Shown: positions 10,452-22,200 of the stretch, piece by piece
Position numbering within the stretch: the first letter of the stretch is position 1
Layout of the letters: every line of letters starts with the position of its first letter
Assembly: GCA_016713085.1 (NCBI GenBank)
Contig: JADJPV010000002.1
Span: forward strand, 1,178,001 to 1,242,000
DNA: 64,000 nt
Direction: 5' to 3'
From: Chitinophagaceae bacterium
GTDB taxonomy: Bacteria > Bacteroidota > Bacteroidia > Chitinophagales > Chitinophagaceae
The notes under the pieces: generated by a model
What the model was told of the DNA's origin: nothing
Seen by the model: only the letters and a program-made list of their open reading frames with translations
Databases searched by the model: none
Position numbers and translations under genes: made by a program

Positions 10452-11489
10452 ATGAGTACACTTTCTCAATTACCCGGCCGCACTGCAATCATCAACAACG
10501 AAGAGTATTTATTTTTTTCGGGTTACTCTTATCTTGGTTTGGGATTGAATAAAGAGTTTACTTCATTGGTAAAAGAAGGGATTGATAAATATGGTGTAGT
10601 GTATCCATCTTCAAGAATCTCCAATACACCATTAGATTTATATACTGCGTTTGAAGAAAAGCTGGCACAGCATACAAAGTCAGAAGCTGCCGCCTGTTTC
10701 TCTTCCGGTTTTTTATCGGCAAGAACTGCAACTGAAGTAGTGAGTAAACAAATGCAGGTTTATTGTCTGCATCATACACATCCTGCTTCTTCTGCACATC
10801 CTTCCATCAAACAAATTCCTGCAACACAAAGCTGGACTGATTTTTTACACGAACGTCAACAGCAAAAGGAGTTCACTTTTGGATTAGCCGCCGACAGTAT
10901 CAACCCCACTCCTGGCCACATCAATGATTTTAGTTTTTTAAATGATACTCCTTCTCATTTCAGCATTACACTGGTTATTGATGATTCGCATGGCATTGGC
11001 TGGATGGGCGAAAGCGGAGAAGGTATTTTTTCCAGGTTAAGGCTGCCTCACAATATTGAACTTCTGCTCAACTTTTCTTTATCCAAGGCTTACCACATGA
11101 ACGGTGGTGCTGTCTGCGGCTCACAGAAATGGATAAACGAAGTAAGGCAGCATATCAACTATTCAACCAGTACACCTATGATGCCTTCATTGGCTCATGC
11201 GTGGATACATGGCGACAAACTGTTTGCTCAGCAAAGAACAGCTTTAAAGCAAAATATACTGTATTTGCAAAACCTCACAGTAAACGATACATTTGTGGCC
11301 AATGAAGGAACACCCATCTTTATTGCAGATAAAAAAGGAATAGCTCCTTACCTGCTGCAAAACAAAGTGATCATTTCTTCATTTGGCTATCCACATCCTG
11401 AAAGCGATCCTGTAAACAGGATTGTGCTGAATGCCCTTCATACAAAATCCGACCTTGATAAACTTACCCGGTTAACCGGCAGTAACTAA
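10452..11489 (+). CDS. PLP-dependent aminotransferase of the BioF / alpha-oxoamine synthase group
   Basis: 345 residues, fold-type I PLP enzyme resembling 8-amino-7-oxononanoate synthase and 2-amino-3-ketobutyrate CoA ligase. It has FFSGYSYLGLG at the N-terminus, a PLP-binding Asp-Ser-His in VIDDSHGIGWMG, and the Schiff-base lysine Lys212 in SLSKAYHMNGG. It is about 40 residues shorter than typical BioF, and no other biotin or threonine-degradation gene is present, so biotin synthesis is not supported. Its substrate is unknown; CoA-thioester condensation with an amino acid is the family reaction. It starts 17 bases after the DinB-like gene and ends 10 bases before the barrel protein, so the three may be co-transcribed. 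Confidence 0.82.
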   Translation: MSTLSQLPGRTAIINNEEYLFFSGYSYLGLGLNKEFTSLVKEGIDKYGVVYPSSRISNTPLDLYTAFEEKLAQHTKSEAAACFSSGFLSARTATEVVSKQMQVYCLHHTHPASSAHPSIKQIPATQSWTDFLHERQQQKEFTFGLAADSINPTPGHINDFSFLNDTPSHFSITLVIDDSHGIGWMGESGEGIFSRLRLPHNIELLLNFSLSKAYHMNGGAVCGSQKWINEVRQHINYSTSTPMMPSLAHAWIHGDKLFAQQRTALKQNILYLQNLTVNDTFVANEGTPIFIADKKGIAPYLLQNKVIISSFGYPHPESDPVNRIVLNALHTKSDLDKLTRLTGSN

Positions 11490-11499
11490 AACAAAACTG

Positions 11500-12145
11500 A
11501 TGAAAAAAATATTCTCCCTGTTTATTGCAGGTACCCTCTTTATGTCAGCCGGGTTCGCCCAGGATCTCGGAAAAATTTATTATGGAGTAAAAGGTGGTTA
11601 CAATTATGTACGCACCACTTATTCAGCAGCAAAAACCAATGCAGTTCACGGAGGTTATATTGGTTTTATGATGAAAGTTCCATTCGACAACCGTTTACAT
11701 TTCACTCCGCAAATCGACATCAATTACCGTGGAATGAAGTGTGATACCTTACCCAAAAAAAGTATTGAGTAAAGTATCTGAGATTCAGCTTCGTGTCATG
11801 CCTTTGCTCCAGATTGATTTCAAACGTCCTGAAGAAAATAAAAGCACCATGTTTGTGCAGTTTGGTCCGTCGCTGGGTTTTGGACTAAAAGGCAATCAAA
11901 CCAAACAGGATGCAGCAGGTGTTCCTACTGATGGCAAACTGAAATATGGTTTTACAGAATATGGCCAGTTTGATGCCAACTGGCATGTAGGTTTGGGCTA
12001 TGAAGCTGTTGGAGGCTTTCGTTTACTGGTTGATTATGCCTATGGTCTCAGTAATATGATCAATACGGATGATGGACCAAAATTAAAATACCATACAATC
12101 AGCGCAGGTATTGGTTATTGGTTTGGAAAGAACAAAGCTAAATAA
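11500..12145 (+). CDS. Small outer-membrane beta-barrel protein (single-base frameshift)
   Basis: Reconstructed 214-residue protein with a signal peptide (MKKIFSLFIAGTLFMSAGFAQ) and then alternating amphipathic strands of the PorT/OmpW-like barrel type: YYGVKGGYNYVR, MFVQFGPSLGFGLKG, WHVGLGYEAVGGFRLLVDY, and a final HTISAGIGYWFG ending in an aromatic residue close to the C-terminus. The frame shifts at the A run 11755-11761: seven A where six would give LPKKVLSKVSEIQLR. It lies 10 bases after the aminotransferase. Its function beyond an outer-membrane location cannot be read. Confidence 0.78.
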
Positions 12146-12181
12146 GCTAAGTATTCTCATCAGCTCAACGCAACCTTGTTT

Positions 12182-13063
12182 ATGATTCAATACAACCCAA
12201 AAGACTGGTTCTTCTTTATTTTTCGGTTACACAAGGCCGATACGATCAGGAAACTTGCCCCCATGTTGCTGTCAATAGCAATATTTTCAGGGTTGATTGC
12301 TTTTTTGGAAGTAAACATTCTTCACTTATCAGTTAATAATCACCTGAAGAATATTCCCCAAATGCATGGGTTATTGGGTTTTGTTATATCCATGCTGCTG
12401 GTTTTCAGAACCAATACCGCCTACGATCGTTGGTGGGAAGGCCGCAAATTATGGGGCGCATTGGTCAATAACAGCCGAAATCTGGCAATTAAATTATCGG
12501 TGATACTAACAGAAAAAGACGACCGTACTTATTTCCGCAGAATCATTCCTTTGTATGCATCTGTCCTGCGTAATCATTTGCAGGATGAAAGAACAAGAAC
12601 CGCTTTGTTTAATGAAGATGATCTTGGCCATATGCTCGCTTCCATAGATTCAAACAAACATATTCCCAACCAGGTGGCAACTCATTTATTTCAAAAAGTT
12701 CATCAGTTACATAAGGAAGGGAAGATAAGTGGTGACGAATTAATTGTGCTGAATGCCGAACTGCAATCATTTACTGATATCTGCGGAGCCTGTGAAAGGA
12801 TCAAGAATACCCCCATCCCCTTTTCCTACAGTGTGTTCCTGAAAAAATTCATTTTCTTTTATGTAATGACCCTCCCGTTCGGTTATGTATTCAGCATGGG
12901 CTATTATGTTATACCAGTTGTAACATTCATCTTCTATGTACTGGCCAGTCTTGAATTAATTGCAGAGGAAATTGAAGACCCCTTTGGAGTTGATGCCAAT
13001 GATCTGCCCATGGATAAGATCAGCAGCAATATTACAAACCATGTGGCTGAAATTCTTCACTAA
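12182..13063 (+). CDS. Bestrophin family anion channel-like membrane protein
   Basis: 293 residues, counted from the ATG at 12182; a TTG two codons earlier is less likely. Family features are DWFFFIFRLHKADTIRKL at the N-terminus, FRTNTAYDRWWEGRKLWG in the first third (characteristic of the bestrophin/UPF0187 family), and two hydrophobic hairpins near residues 25-75 and 215-265 (FIFFYVMTLPFGYVFSMGYY). The EEIEDPFGVDANDLPMD segment near the C-terminus is also diagnostic. It forms an inner-membrane chloride-type channel in homologues. It stands alone and is not obviously linked to its neighbours. Confidence 0.88.
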   Translation: MIQYNPKDWFFFIFRLHKADTIRKLAPMLLSIAIFSGLIAFLEVNILHLSVNNHLKNIPQMHGLLGFVISMLLVFRTNTAYDRWWEGRKLWGALVNNSRNLAIKLSVILTEKDDRTYFRRIIPLYASVLRNHLQDERTRTALFNEDDLGHMLASIDSNKHIPNQVATHLFQKVHQLHKEGKISGDELIVLNAELQSFTDICGACERIKNTPIPFSYSVFLKKFIFFYVMTLPFGYVFSMGYYVIPVVTFIFYVLASLELIAEEIEDPFGVDANDLPMDKISSNITNHVAEILH

Positions 13064-13184
13064 CGGCAATTAACGCCCTTTTTCAGGAGGGGGTCAGGAT
13101 ATTTTCTTAAAAATTTAAGTTTTTTAAAACAGGGTATTGAATTTGCCATAAGGGTTCGATTGGTTACTTTTACAGAACTATATT

Positions 13185-16100
13185 TTGGCCAGGAAAATCA
13201 TAAAAATACTAACCCGCTCTCTTCTCACCTTACTCATTCTCCTAATTGCAGTATGGTTCCTGATACAATTTACCCCGGTTCAAAACTGGCTGGTAAAGCA
13301 GGCTTCCTATAAACTTTCCAAAGCGCTTCATACAGAAGTAACAGTGAAACATGTAGATTTTTCACTGTTCAATAAAATGCTGCTGGAAGGACTACTGGTA
13401 AAAGACCGTACCAAAGATTCAATGTTCTATATCGGCAGCGCAGGTGTAAGAATCAACGACTGGTTTTTCCTGAAAGAAAAAATTGAGCTGAACTATGTTT
13501 CACTTGAGCAGACAACTATTTACCTGCACCGTACCGACAGTGTTTGGAACTACCAGTTCCTGGTTGACTATTTTTCTTCCCCTTCCGGTACAAAAGACAC
13601 AACAAAAAAACCGATTGAACTTGTTCTGAAAAAAATTGATCTTAAACAGATTCATCTGATTCAAAAAGATGAATGGCGGGGTGAAACAATGGAGGGACGA
13701 GTTGGTTCGCTCACAGTAGATATCAACAAATTTAATCTGCCGGAGAAAAGAATTGATGTAAATACACTTGATATTTTATCACCTCATTTTTACATTTTCA
13801 ACTACAAAGGCAACAGGCCACCTAAGACTTCAAAAACTGATAATGATTATCACCAGGGTGATGTTGCTGAACACTGGAATAAAGAGGGATGGAAGATTAC
13901 GGCAAAAAATGTAACCATCGAAAACGGTGAATTCAGAAACGAACAGAAAACTGAACGGGAAGTTTATACTTATTTTGATCCTGCGCATTTGCAATTCAAA
14001 AAAATTAAAGGCAGTTTTACCAATTTCAGTTTTGCAGGGGATACCATGCAGGCAATGATCAAAGTATCAGCACAGGAACGCAGCGGTTTTGAAGTAAAAC
14101 AACTGAATGCGGATATGCTCTGGCATCCACTGGGAATGGAATTTAAACAACTCGATGTAAGAACAGGCAAAAGCAGGCTGAAGGATTACTTTGCTTTACG
14201 CTATACCCATTTTACACATGATATGGGCCAGTTCATTACACATGTGGTTATGGATGGTAATTTTGAAGACAGTGAAATACACAGCGATGACATTGCTTTT
14301 TTTGCACCACAGTTGAAAGACTGGAAAGACAGAATAACAATATCAGGTAAAGTAAGAGGAACAGTGAATCACCTGAAAGGGAAGCAAGGTGATTGTTACT
14401 ACATTAAAACAATCTGTTTTTGATGGAGACTTTACCATTGATGGTTTACCCGACATCAATACAACGTTTCTTGATTTAAGAGCTAACCGTTTAGAAACAA
14501 GCTATGCAGATGCGGCAACAATTTATCCTGAAATAAAAAAAATAACAGATGTTGCTCTTTCTAAAATTAACTACCTCAAGTTCAAAGGATCGTTTACAGG
14601 ATATTTTAAAGACTTTGTTACATACGGAACCATTCAAACAAACTTAGGAACTCTTGTAACAGATATTAATCTCAAGCTTCCTGACAGAAGTGATCCCATC
14701 TATTCAGGTAAAATAAAAACGGATGGTTTTGCATTGGGAACCTTTATTAAAGATTCCATCTTTGGCAACATTGTTATGGATGGGACATTGAAAGGACGGG
14801 GTTTTAATCCTAAAACACTTTTTGCTGAAGTAGATGGCAAGATAAAATCAATTGACATTAATGGTTATACATATCAGAATATTGATGCAAAAGGAATTTA
14901 TGAAAAAAGAAATTTCGATGGTTCTTTAGTGGTAAACGACCCTAACCTCAAAGTAAATCTTACCGGCCTTGTGAATTTAAATAAAGACACGCCTGTATAT
15001 AAAGTGACGGGTGATATTTATGAAATTAATTTCAAACCGCTTGGTCTTACAGATACGAACCTTACCTTAAAGACTTATGTTGATCTTAATTTCAAAGGAA
15101 AAACAATTGATGACTTTTTAGGAACCGCCAATCTTGAAAACGCATTACTTACAATTGATGGCCAACCCTTGTCTTTTGATTTTCTTAAACTCTCCTCTGT
15201 TATTGTTGATGGAAAAAAAGAATTGATTATACAAAGCAATGAAATTGATGCGGCTCTGCGTGGTAATTTCAAACTAATGGAACTGCCATCAACGGCTTTA
15301 TCATTCCTGCACAATTATTTCCCGGCCTACATTCCTCTGCCAAAAAGAACAATACAGGAACAGGATTTTACTTTTGATATTGTAACAAAAAAGATTGCGC
15401 CATTTATTAACCTGTGGAAAATTCCTGTTGAAGGCTTCGATTACAGTACGATTAATGGCCGCATCAATACAATTGATAACAAATTCAACCTGCAGACAAA
15501 CGTTCCCCTGTTTGTATATAAAGACAAATTCACAGATATTACATTCAACAACGTACAGATTACCGCTGTTGGTGATTATAAGAAACTTGATCTGCAGGGC
15601 ACACTTGATGAAATACAATTGAACGACAGTATCAGTTTCCCGAAAACAACCTTCCGGGTTTCTGCAGCTAATGATACAGGTTTTGTAAGCGTCAATACCA
15701 GTGCTTCACAAACATTGAAAAATGCAAACCTTAACGCACATATCAGTACAACAAAAGAAGGAGTTGGAATTGTTTTTCAACCTTCCACTTTAGTGCTGAA
15801 TGATAAAATATGGACAATTGAAGACAAGAGCGACCTCTTCATCGGAGATAAATCCATTCATTCGGATGGGATGAAACTAACATCAGGCACCGAAGAAATT
15901 CTCGCCTACACGCAGCCCTCTGCAACAGGCACTACAGACGATTTTATTGTGGATCTGAAACATGTGCGTATTGATGAAATTATTCCTTACTTTTTAAAAG
16001 ACCCACGGCTTGAAGGAGTGGTAACAGGCAGGGTTGATATCATGAACCCTTCCGGAAAGATGCAGGTTGATGGAGATCTGAAAGTAGAAGAATTCAGGTT

Positions 16101-17881
16101 TAATAATGATTCAATAGGTGTTGTTACAATCAAAGGAAACTACAACAGTGAAACAGGCGATATTAATACAGAAATTTTATCTGATAATCCGTTGAATGAT
16201 TTTCTGAGCACCGGAAAAATTAATATAAAAGATCCAAAGAACCCTGTAATAGACCAGGTAGCTGAAGTAAAAACAGTGCAGCTGAGTTTACTGGAAAAAT
16301 ATCTTTCAATCATCACCACCGATATGAAGGGATCGGGAAGCGGAGAAATCAGGATTAAAGGAAATGCAACCAAACCCGACCTGATTGGTAAAGTGAAGCT
16401 GAGCAATGCTTCCTTTGTTCTCGATTATACCAAATGCCGTTATTCCCTAAAGGAGGGAACAGAAATTAATTTCCGTGAGGGGATGATTGATTTTGGAGCT
16501 ATTATACTTACAGATACACTTAAAAGGACTGCAACATTCTCAGGAAAACTATATCACCAGTTTTTTAAAGACATGTCGTTTGATATGGACTTTAAAGCAA
16601 ATGATACACGCAAAGGTTTTCTTGTCTTGAATACAACTAAAAAAGACAATAGTTTATTTTATGGTTATGTAGTTGCCAATGCAAGCGGAAGTGTTTCAGG
16701 TCCTTCAGACAATATCATTTTAAAACTGCGTGGAGAACCAACAGACAGTTCAAGAGTATTTCTTCCTACGTCCGATTCCAGGGTAACGGGAACAGCTGAC
16801 TTTATTGTGTTTCGAAAGTATGGTACTGAAATGCAGGTAGAATCCAAAGTAAAGGAATCATCAAGCCTCCTGGTTGATCTTGATATTATTGCTAATCCAC
16901 TTGCCAAGATTGATCTCATCTTAGATGAAGTTACCAACGACGTTATACAGGGGCAGGGAAATGGCTTCCTGAATATTCGTGTAGGTACCTATGAAAAAAC
17001 AACCATGACTGGAAGGTTTGATATCACCAAAGGAAAGTATACGTTCAACTGGCAGCGACTGATTAAAAAACCATTTGAGATTGACCGGGAAGTGTTGAAT
17101 GGAATGGCGACCCTTTGATGCTAACATAAATATTGACGCAAAATATATTACAGATAATATTACTTTACCTGCCGACCTTGCAATTGGATGCTCAAATGAA
17201 CGTAGTAAAATTATTGTTGTCAGTAACCTGTCCAAAACATTAAAAAATCCGGAGATCAATTTCCGTTTTGAATTACCACAGGATCATCCCTGCAGAAACA
17301 ATCCGATAACAATCAGTGGTTTTCAACGCTTATACAATAATCCCAATGAACTGAATAATCAGGTATTTTCTTTGTTATTATTCAACCAGTTTCTTTCAAC
17401 CAATCCCAATACGTCTACAGTTGGCAGTAACCTTGGCAACAGTGTTATCACTTCAGCAGCAGGCACCATTTCTGAGTTTATAGCGCAGCAGGTATCATCC
17501 GGCTTGGGTATTGCATTGAAAAATATTCCCGGTATTAATAAACTGGAATTAGATCCATATGTAACATTTACTCCCGGTCTTATTTCGGGAACACAGGCAC
17601 AAACAACTGGGTTTTATGGAACCGGCAGTTTTGGTGTAACCCGACGTTTATTAAATGGACGTTTACTGTTAAAAGCCGGAGGTTCTGTATTGGTGAATTC
17701 CGGACAGGCAACAACCCTTCAAAGTAATAACCAGCTAACTCCTGATATTACTATAGAATGGTTAATTACTCCTGATGGAAAACTTCGTTTAATTGGTTTT
17801 CACCGCAGTGTTTATGATGTTCAATGGCGTAGTGCCAACAGAACAGGAATCAGCTTCTCGTATGTAAGAGATTTTGACTAA
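13185..17881 (+). CDS. TamB-like / translocation-assembly-module envelope protein (three single-base shifts)
   Basis: Joined length is about 1565 residues. One N-terminal membrane anchor (residues 8-27, LTRSLLTLLILLIAVWFLI) is followed by an AsmA-like section (SKALHTEVTVKHVDFS), long beta-repeat stretches typical of TamB bridges, and the C-terminal TamB domain (KGKYTFNWQRLIKKPFEI, then DANINIDAKY). The start is TTG at 13185, directly before the anchor; no better ATG exists. Breaks: a net extra base at 14384-14389, a missing G at 17087-17089 and a missing T at 17114-17116. Restoring the last two gives RGSVEWNGDPFDANI, the expected family sequence. It spans the periplasm and is thought to move lipid or help outer-membrane protein assembly. 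It ends four bases inside the convergent ribBA gene. Confidence 0.88.
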
Positions 17882-19083
17882 GGCCGTTTCAAAATGGTAT
17901 GACCCATTTTATCTCTTTTTGTTTCAAGATATTTCTGATTGAATTTATTCGGCGCAATTTGAATGGGAACAGCTTCTACAATCTCTAATCCGTAACCCAG
18001 TAAGCCCGCTCTTTTCTTTGGATTATTACTGATCAGTTTCAATTTTGAAACGTTAAGTGTACGTAAAATTTGTGCACCTACACCATAGTCCCTGGCATCC
18101 ATTGGTAAACCAAGATGAAGATTAGCTTCAACTGTATCCATTCCTTCCTCCTGCAGTTTATATGCCTTTAATTTATTAAACAGTCCAATGCCCCTGCCCT
18201 CCTGGTTCATATATAACACAACACCTTTCCCTTCTTTCTCCACCATTTGCATGGCTCCATGTAACTGATCGCCACAATCACATCTGAATGAACCAAGAAT
18301 ATCACCGGTAAAACAGGAAGAATGTACACGAACCAGAACAGGCTCATCTTTTTCCCATTCACCTTTTATTAATGCAAGATGCTCCTGCCCTGTTTCCTTT
18401 TCCTTGAAAGCTATCAATTTAAAATGGCCATAAGCTGTTGGCATTTCAACCCGAACGATTTCTTCAATAAGAGAATCGGTTTTGAGTCGGTATTCAATCA
18501 GGTCTTTGATGGAAATGATCTTTACTCCAAATTTTTCAGCAATTATTTCCAATTGAGGAACACGGGCCATAGTACCATCTTCGTTCATTATTTCTACCAA
18601 TACTCCAGCCGGTTCTAAACCAGCAAGTCTGGCAAGATCAATTGTAGCTTCAGTATGTCCGGTTCTTCTTAATACACCGCCTTTTTTTGCCCGCAAAGGG
18701 AAAATATGTCCGGGTCTGGCAAGATCCTCAGGTTTTGTTTCGGGATTGATGAGTGCCTGTATTGTTTTTGCCCTGTCCTGCGCTGAAATACCAGTAGAAG
18801 TTCCCTGGCCAATTAAATCAACAGAAATAGTAAAAGCAGTTTCGTGAAGAGAGGTATTGGATGAAACCATTGGCTCAAGGTTCAGCTCATCACAGCGGTT
18901 TTCGCTGAGGGCCACACAAATCAGCCCCCGGCCGTATTTACTCATAAAATTGATTGCCTCTGGAGTAGCATGGCGGGCAGAAATGATAAAATCTCCCTCA
19001 TTTTCACGGTCTTCATCATCAACAACAATCAACATTTTACCCTCCCTGATGTCGTCTATGGCACTTTCTATTGTATTTAGCAT
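17878..19083 (-). CDS. ribBA: Bifunctional DHBP synthase / GTP cyclohydrolase II
   Basis: 401 residues, riboflavin biosynthesis. The N-terminal half (1-200) is 3,4-dihydroxy-2-butanone 4-phosphate synthase, with DDEDRENEGDFIISA and the GHIFPLRA and GHTEATIDLARLAG motifs. The C-terminal half is GTP cyclohydrolase II, with HSSCFTGDILGSFRCDCG (three zinc Cys), MNQEGRGIGLFNK and DYGVGAQILRTLNV. It supplies both precursors of lumazine. It is a single-gene unit; I found no FMN riboswitch-like sequence between it and the divergent receptor gene. Its stop codon overlaps the stop of the TamB-like gene tail to tail. Confidence 0.95.
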   Translation of the reverse strand: MLNTIESAIDDIREGKMLIVVDDEDRENEGDFIISARHATPEAINFMSKYGRGLICVALSENRCDELNLEPMVSSNTSLHETAFTISVDLIGQGTSTGISAQDRAKTIQALINPETKPEDLARPGHIFPLRAKKGGVLRRTGHTEATIDLARLAGLEPAGVLVEIMNEDGTMARVPQLEIIAEKFGVKIISIKDLIEYRLKTDSLIEEIVRVEMPTAYGHFKLIAFKEKETGQEHLALIKGEWEKDEPVLVRVHSSCFTGDILGSFRCDCGDQLHGAMQMVEKEGKGVVLYMNQEGRGIGLFNKLKAYKLQEEGMDTVEANLHLGLPMDARDYGVGAQILRTLNVSKLKLISNNPKKRAGLLGYGLEIVEAVPIQIAPNKFNQKYLETKRDKMGHTILKRP

Positions 19084-19220
19084 TCACTTATTTTAATAGG
19101 CAAAGTTAATTGAATTCGGGCCTTTTTCAGCAAAAACAACCATGCAGTTAAATAACTTCAGGAGCATTGCAGCAGACAGGTAAAAGTTTCTGTCTGAGTT
19201 TACGAATTGTTGATATTTGG

Positions 19221-19253
19221 TTGATTTTTAAAGAACAGATTGTTGTTTCTTTG
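19221..19253 (+). promoter_or_regulatory. Possible Bacteroidota-type promoter of the TonB receptor gene
   Basis: TTGA at 19221-19224 and TTTCTTTG at 19246-19253 (compare TAnnTTTG) are 21 bases apart, 20 bases before the ATG. The match is weak. Confidence 0.3.
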
Positions 19254-19273
19254 CACACGTAAAACTAACAAAC

Positions 19274-22200
19274 ATGCGAAAATTCAGAAAACTGCTGCTG
19301 GTATCGATGACCGTACTCATTTCATTCGTATCTGCTGCCCAGGTTACAACAGGTAGTATTTCAGGAACCGTAAAGCAAACAGGTGGTGAAGCTTTAGTTG
19401 GTGCTACCATTACTGTTGTTCACAAGCCCTCAGGTTCAAAGTATCAAACCATTTCAAACAAAGGAGGAACTTTCTCATTACCCGGCTTACGATCAGGTGG
19501 CCCTTATACACTTACAATTGAGTTTGTAGGTATGAAAAAAGTTGAAATAGAAAACATTACCGTTGTTTTGGGTGATGATTATCAGGCGAATGTTAACCTT
19601 GATCCACAGTCTTCCAGTTTATCTGAGGTTGTTATAACTGGAGGCAAGGCTGCTGCAAATATTAAATCGGGTGTTTCTACCAATGTAGGTCAGCGCCAGA
19701 TTGCAACTCTTCCGTCTATCAGCAGAAGTATCACTGATTTTACCCGACTTACCCCACAGGCAAATGGTAATGCAATTGCCGGCCGTGACGGACGATATAA
19801 TAACTTCACAGTTGATGGAGCTAATCTTAATAATAATTTTGGTTTAAGTACCGATCCTTTACCCGGTGGTAACAGCCAGCCAATTTCACTGGATGCCATT
19901 GAAGAAGTAAGTGTAAACATTGCTCCAACTGATGTAAGACAATCGAACTTTACAGGTGCAAATATTGCTTCAGTAACTAAAAGCGGTTCAAACAGTTTTA
20001 AAGGAACTGCTTATGGCTTTTACAGAGACCAGAGTTTTATTGGTACTGAAGTTGGAAATATCAAATTACCTGCCCAGATAAATTCTAAAAGCACTTTATA
20101 TGGTGTAAGCATTGGCGGACCAATTATTAAAGACAAGTTATTCTTCTTTATTAATGGAGAAATTGAAAAAAGAGTAACACCTCCATTAAGTTCGTTTACC
20201 CCAACAGGTGGTGGCGGAACAGGGAATGTTTCAAATGTGAAGATTGATTCACTGAAGAAATTTTCTGAACACCTCGCCAGCAAGTATGGATATCAAACAG
20301 GAAGCTATAACGGCCTCCCGAATGCAAATATCAAAAACTATAAAATTCTTGCCCGTATTGACTGGAACATCAATACCATTCATAAGCTGACTTTAAAGTA
20401 CAGTGAAATGGTTGGTGATGATGACAGGCTGATGTCGAACAGTGTTCCGAATGGCGGAGCAGCGGGTGTAAATACCTGGACAGCCGGAAGCCGCTTTGGA
20501 ACAAATGCAATGTCATTTGCCAATTCACAATATAGTTTTCACGATCAGGTAAGATCTGCATCTATTGAGATGAACAGTAACTGGAAAGGAAAATTTTCTA
20601 ACCAGTTCATTGCAACAGCTACAAAAATTCGGACAACACGTTCAACACCAGGCGGGGTATTTCCATTTATTGATATCATGGGCGATCCAACGAAGAGCGG
20701 CGTTGCATCTACATATGCAGGTGGTGCCAGACAGAATTACATGAGTGCCGGACAGGAAAACTTCTCGAATGCAAATGATGTAAAAAATGACATATATAAT
20801 ATTACTGAGAATTTCAACTACTACGCAGGTAAACATACCCTTACCCTCGGTGGTAGTTATGAATATCAGTATGTAGGTAATATGTTTATGCCTGGTGCAC
20901 AGAGCTATTATGCGTTTGGTTCACTGGAAGAATTTATGACACCGGGTACTCACCCAATTGCCTTTACTTATACATTCTCAAGAATACCAGGTAAAGAAAA
21001 AGTGTATTCTGCTGAAATGAAAATCGGCCAATTAGGTTTATATGTTCAGGATGAAATCAATGTAAATCAAAAATTGAAAATAATTCTTGGCCTGCGTTTT
21101 GACAAACCTTTGTATCCTGAACAGCCCCTGGAGAACCCTGCAATCAGTGCATTGAGTTTCCCCGGCCCTGACGGAAAGCCTACAAATTACAATACAGGAA
21201 AATGGCCTAAATCAACTTTTTATCCTTCGCCTCGTGTTAGTGTGCGTTGGGATGTTACCGGCGACAAGAGTATGATGGTTCGTGCAGGTACTGGCATCTA
21301 TACAGGAAGAATTCCCTTTGTGTATTTAACCAATATGCCAACAAACAGCGGTATGTATCAGGTATCTGCCCTTGCGAATGCATCACAGCTTTCTCAGATT
21401 ACATTCAGCTCTGATCCAAATGCCTGGAAATCTTTATTTACTGCTCCGGCAGCGGTTCCTAACTCAGCTGGCTGGGTAGTAATTGATCCAAAATATAAAT
21501 TTCCACAGGTTTGGAGAACCAATCTTGGCTTCGATAAGAAATACACAAAAGGCTTAACTCTTTCCGTTGACTTCATGTACACCAAAGACCTGAATGCAAC
21601 AATCATGAGAAACATTAACCAGTCTGTACCAACTGGTACTGTTAATCTTGGTGGCTCAACCAGACAAAGTTTTGTAAATACTTCTACTGCAACACGCAGA
21701 GTTTACAATGCTTACGGTCCTGTTATAGCTCTTGAAAATGCAAAAAATGGCGGAAGTTCATTCTCTGCTACTGCCCAGATTTCAAAATCATTTGTCAAAG
21801 GGTTCTATGCATCGCTTGCTTATACATTCAGTGCTGCATTTGATTTAACTGCAAACCCAGGCTCAACTGCTTCATCTACATGGAGTGGAAACCAAACCAG
21901 CGGTAATCAAAACGACAAAGAACTTTCTTATTCAAACTTTGCAACTCCGCACCGTATCGTTGCCATTGCTTCTTACCGCAAAGAATATGTAAAACATCTT
22001 GCTACCACGCTGTCCCTTTTCTATGAAGGTTCACAATTTCAAAATGGCCGTATAAGTTATATTTACGGTGCTGCATCCGGAACTGCGCCATCGGGTTTCA
22101 GTAATACCGCTGATGTGAATTATGATGGTAACAGTAGTTCTGATTTAATGTATATTCCAAAGAGCCCATCTGAAATTACTTTTATCCCTGTAACTGTAGG

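Noticed and set aside
10452..11489. Call as bioF (biotin synthesis)
   Set aside because: The protein is short and has no biotin genes nearby; only the general family is supported.
19084..19273. FMN riboswitch upstream of ribBA
   Set aside because: I searched the 190 bases by eye for the conserved AGGGGC / GGTGAAATTCC-type core and found none.
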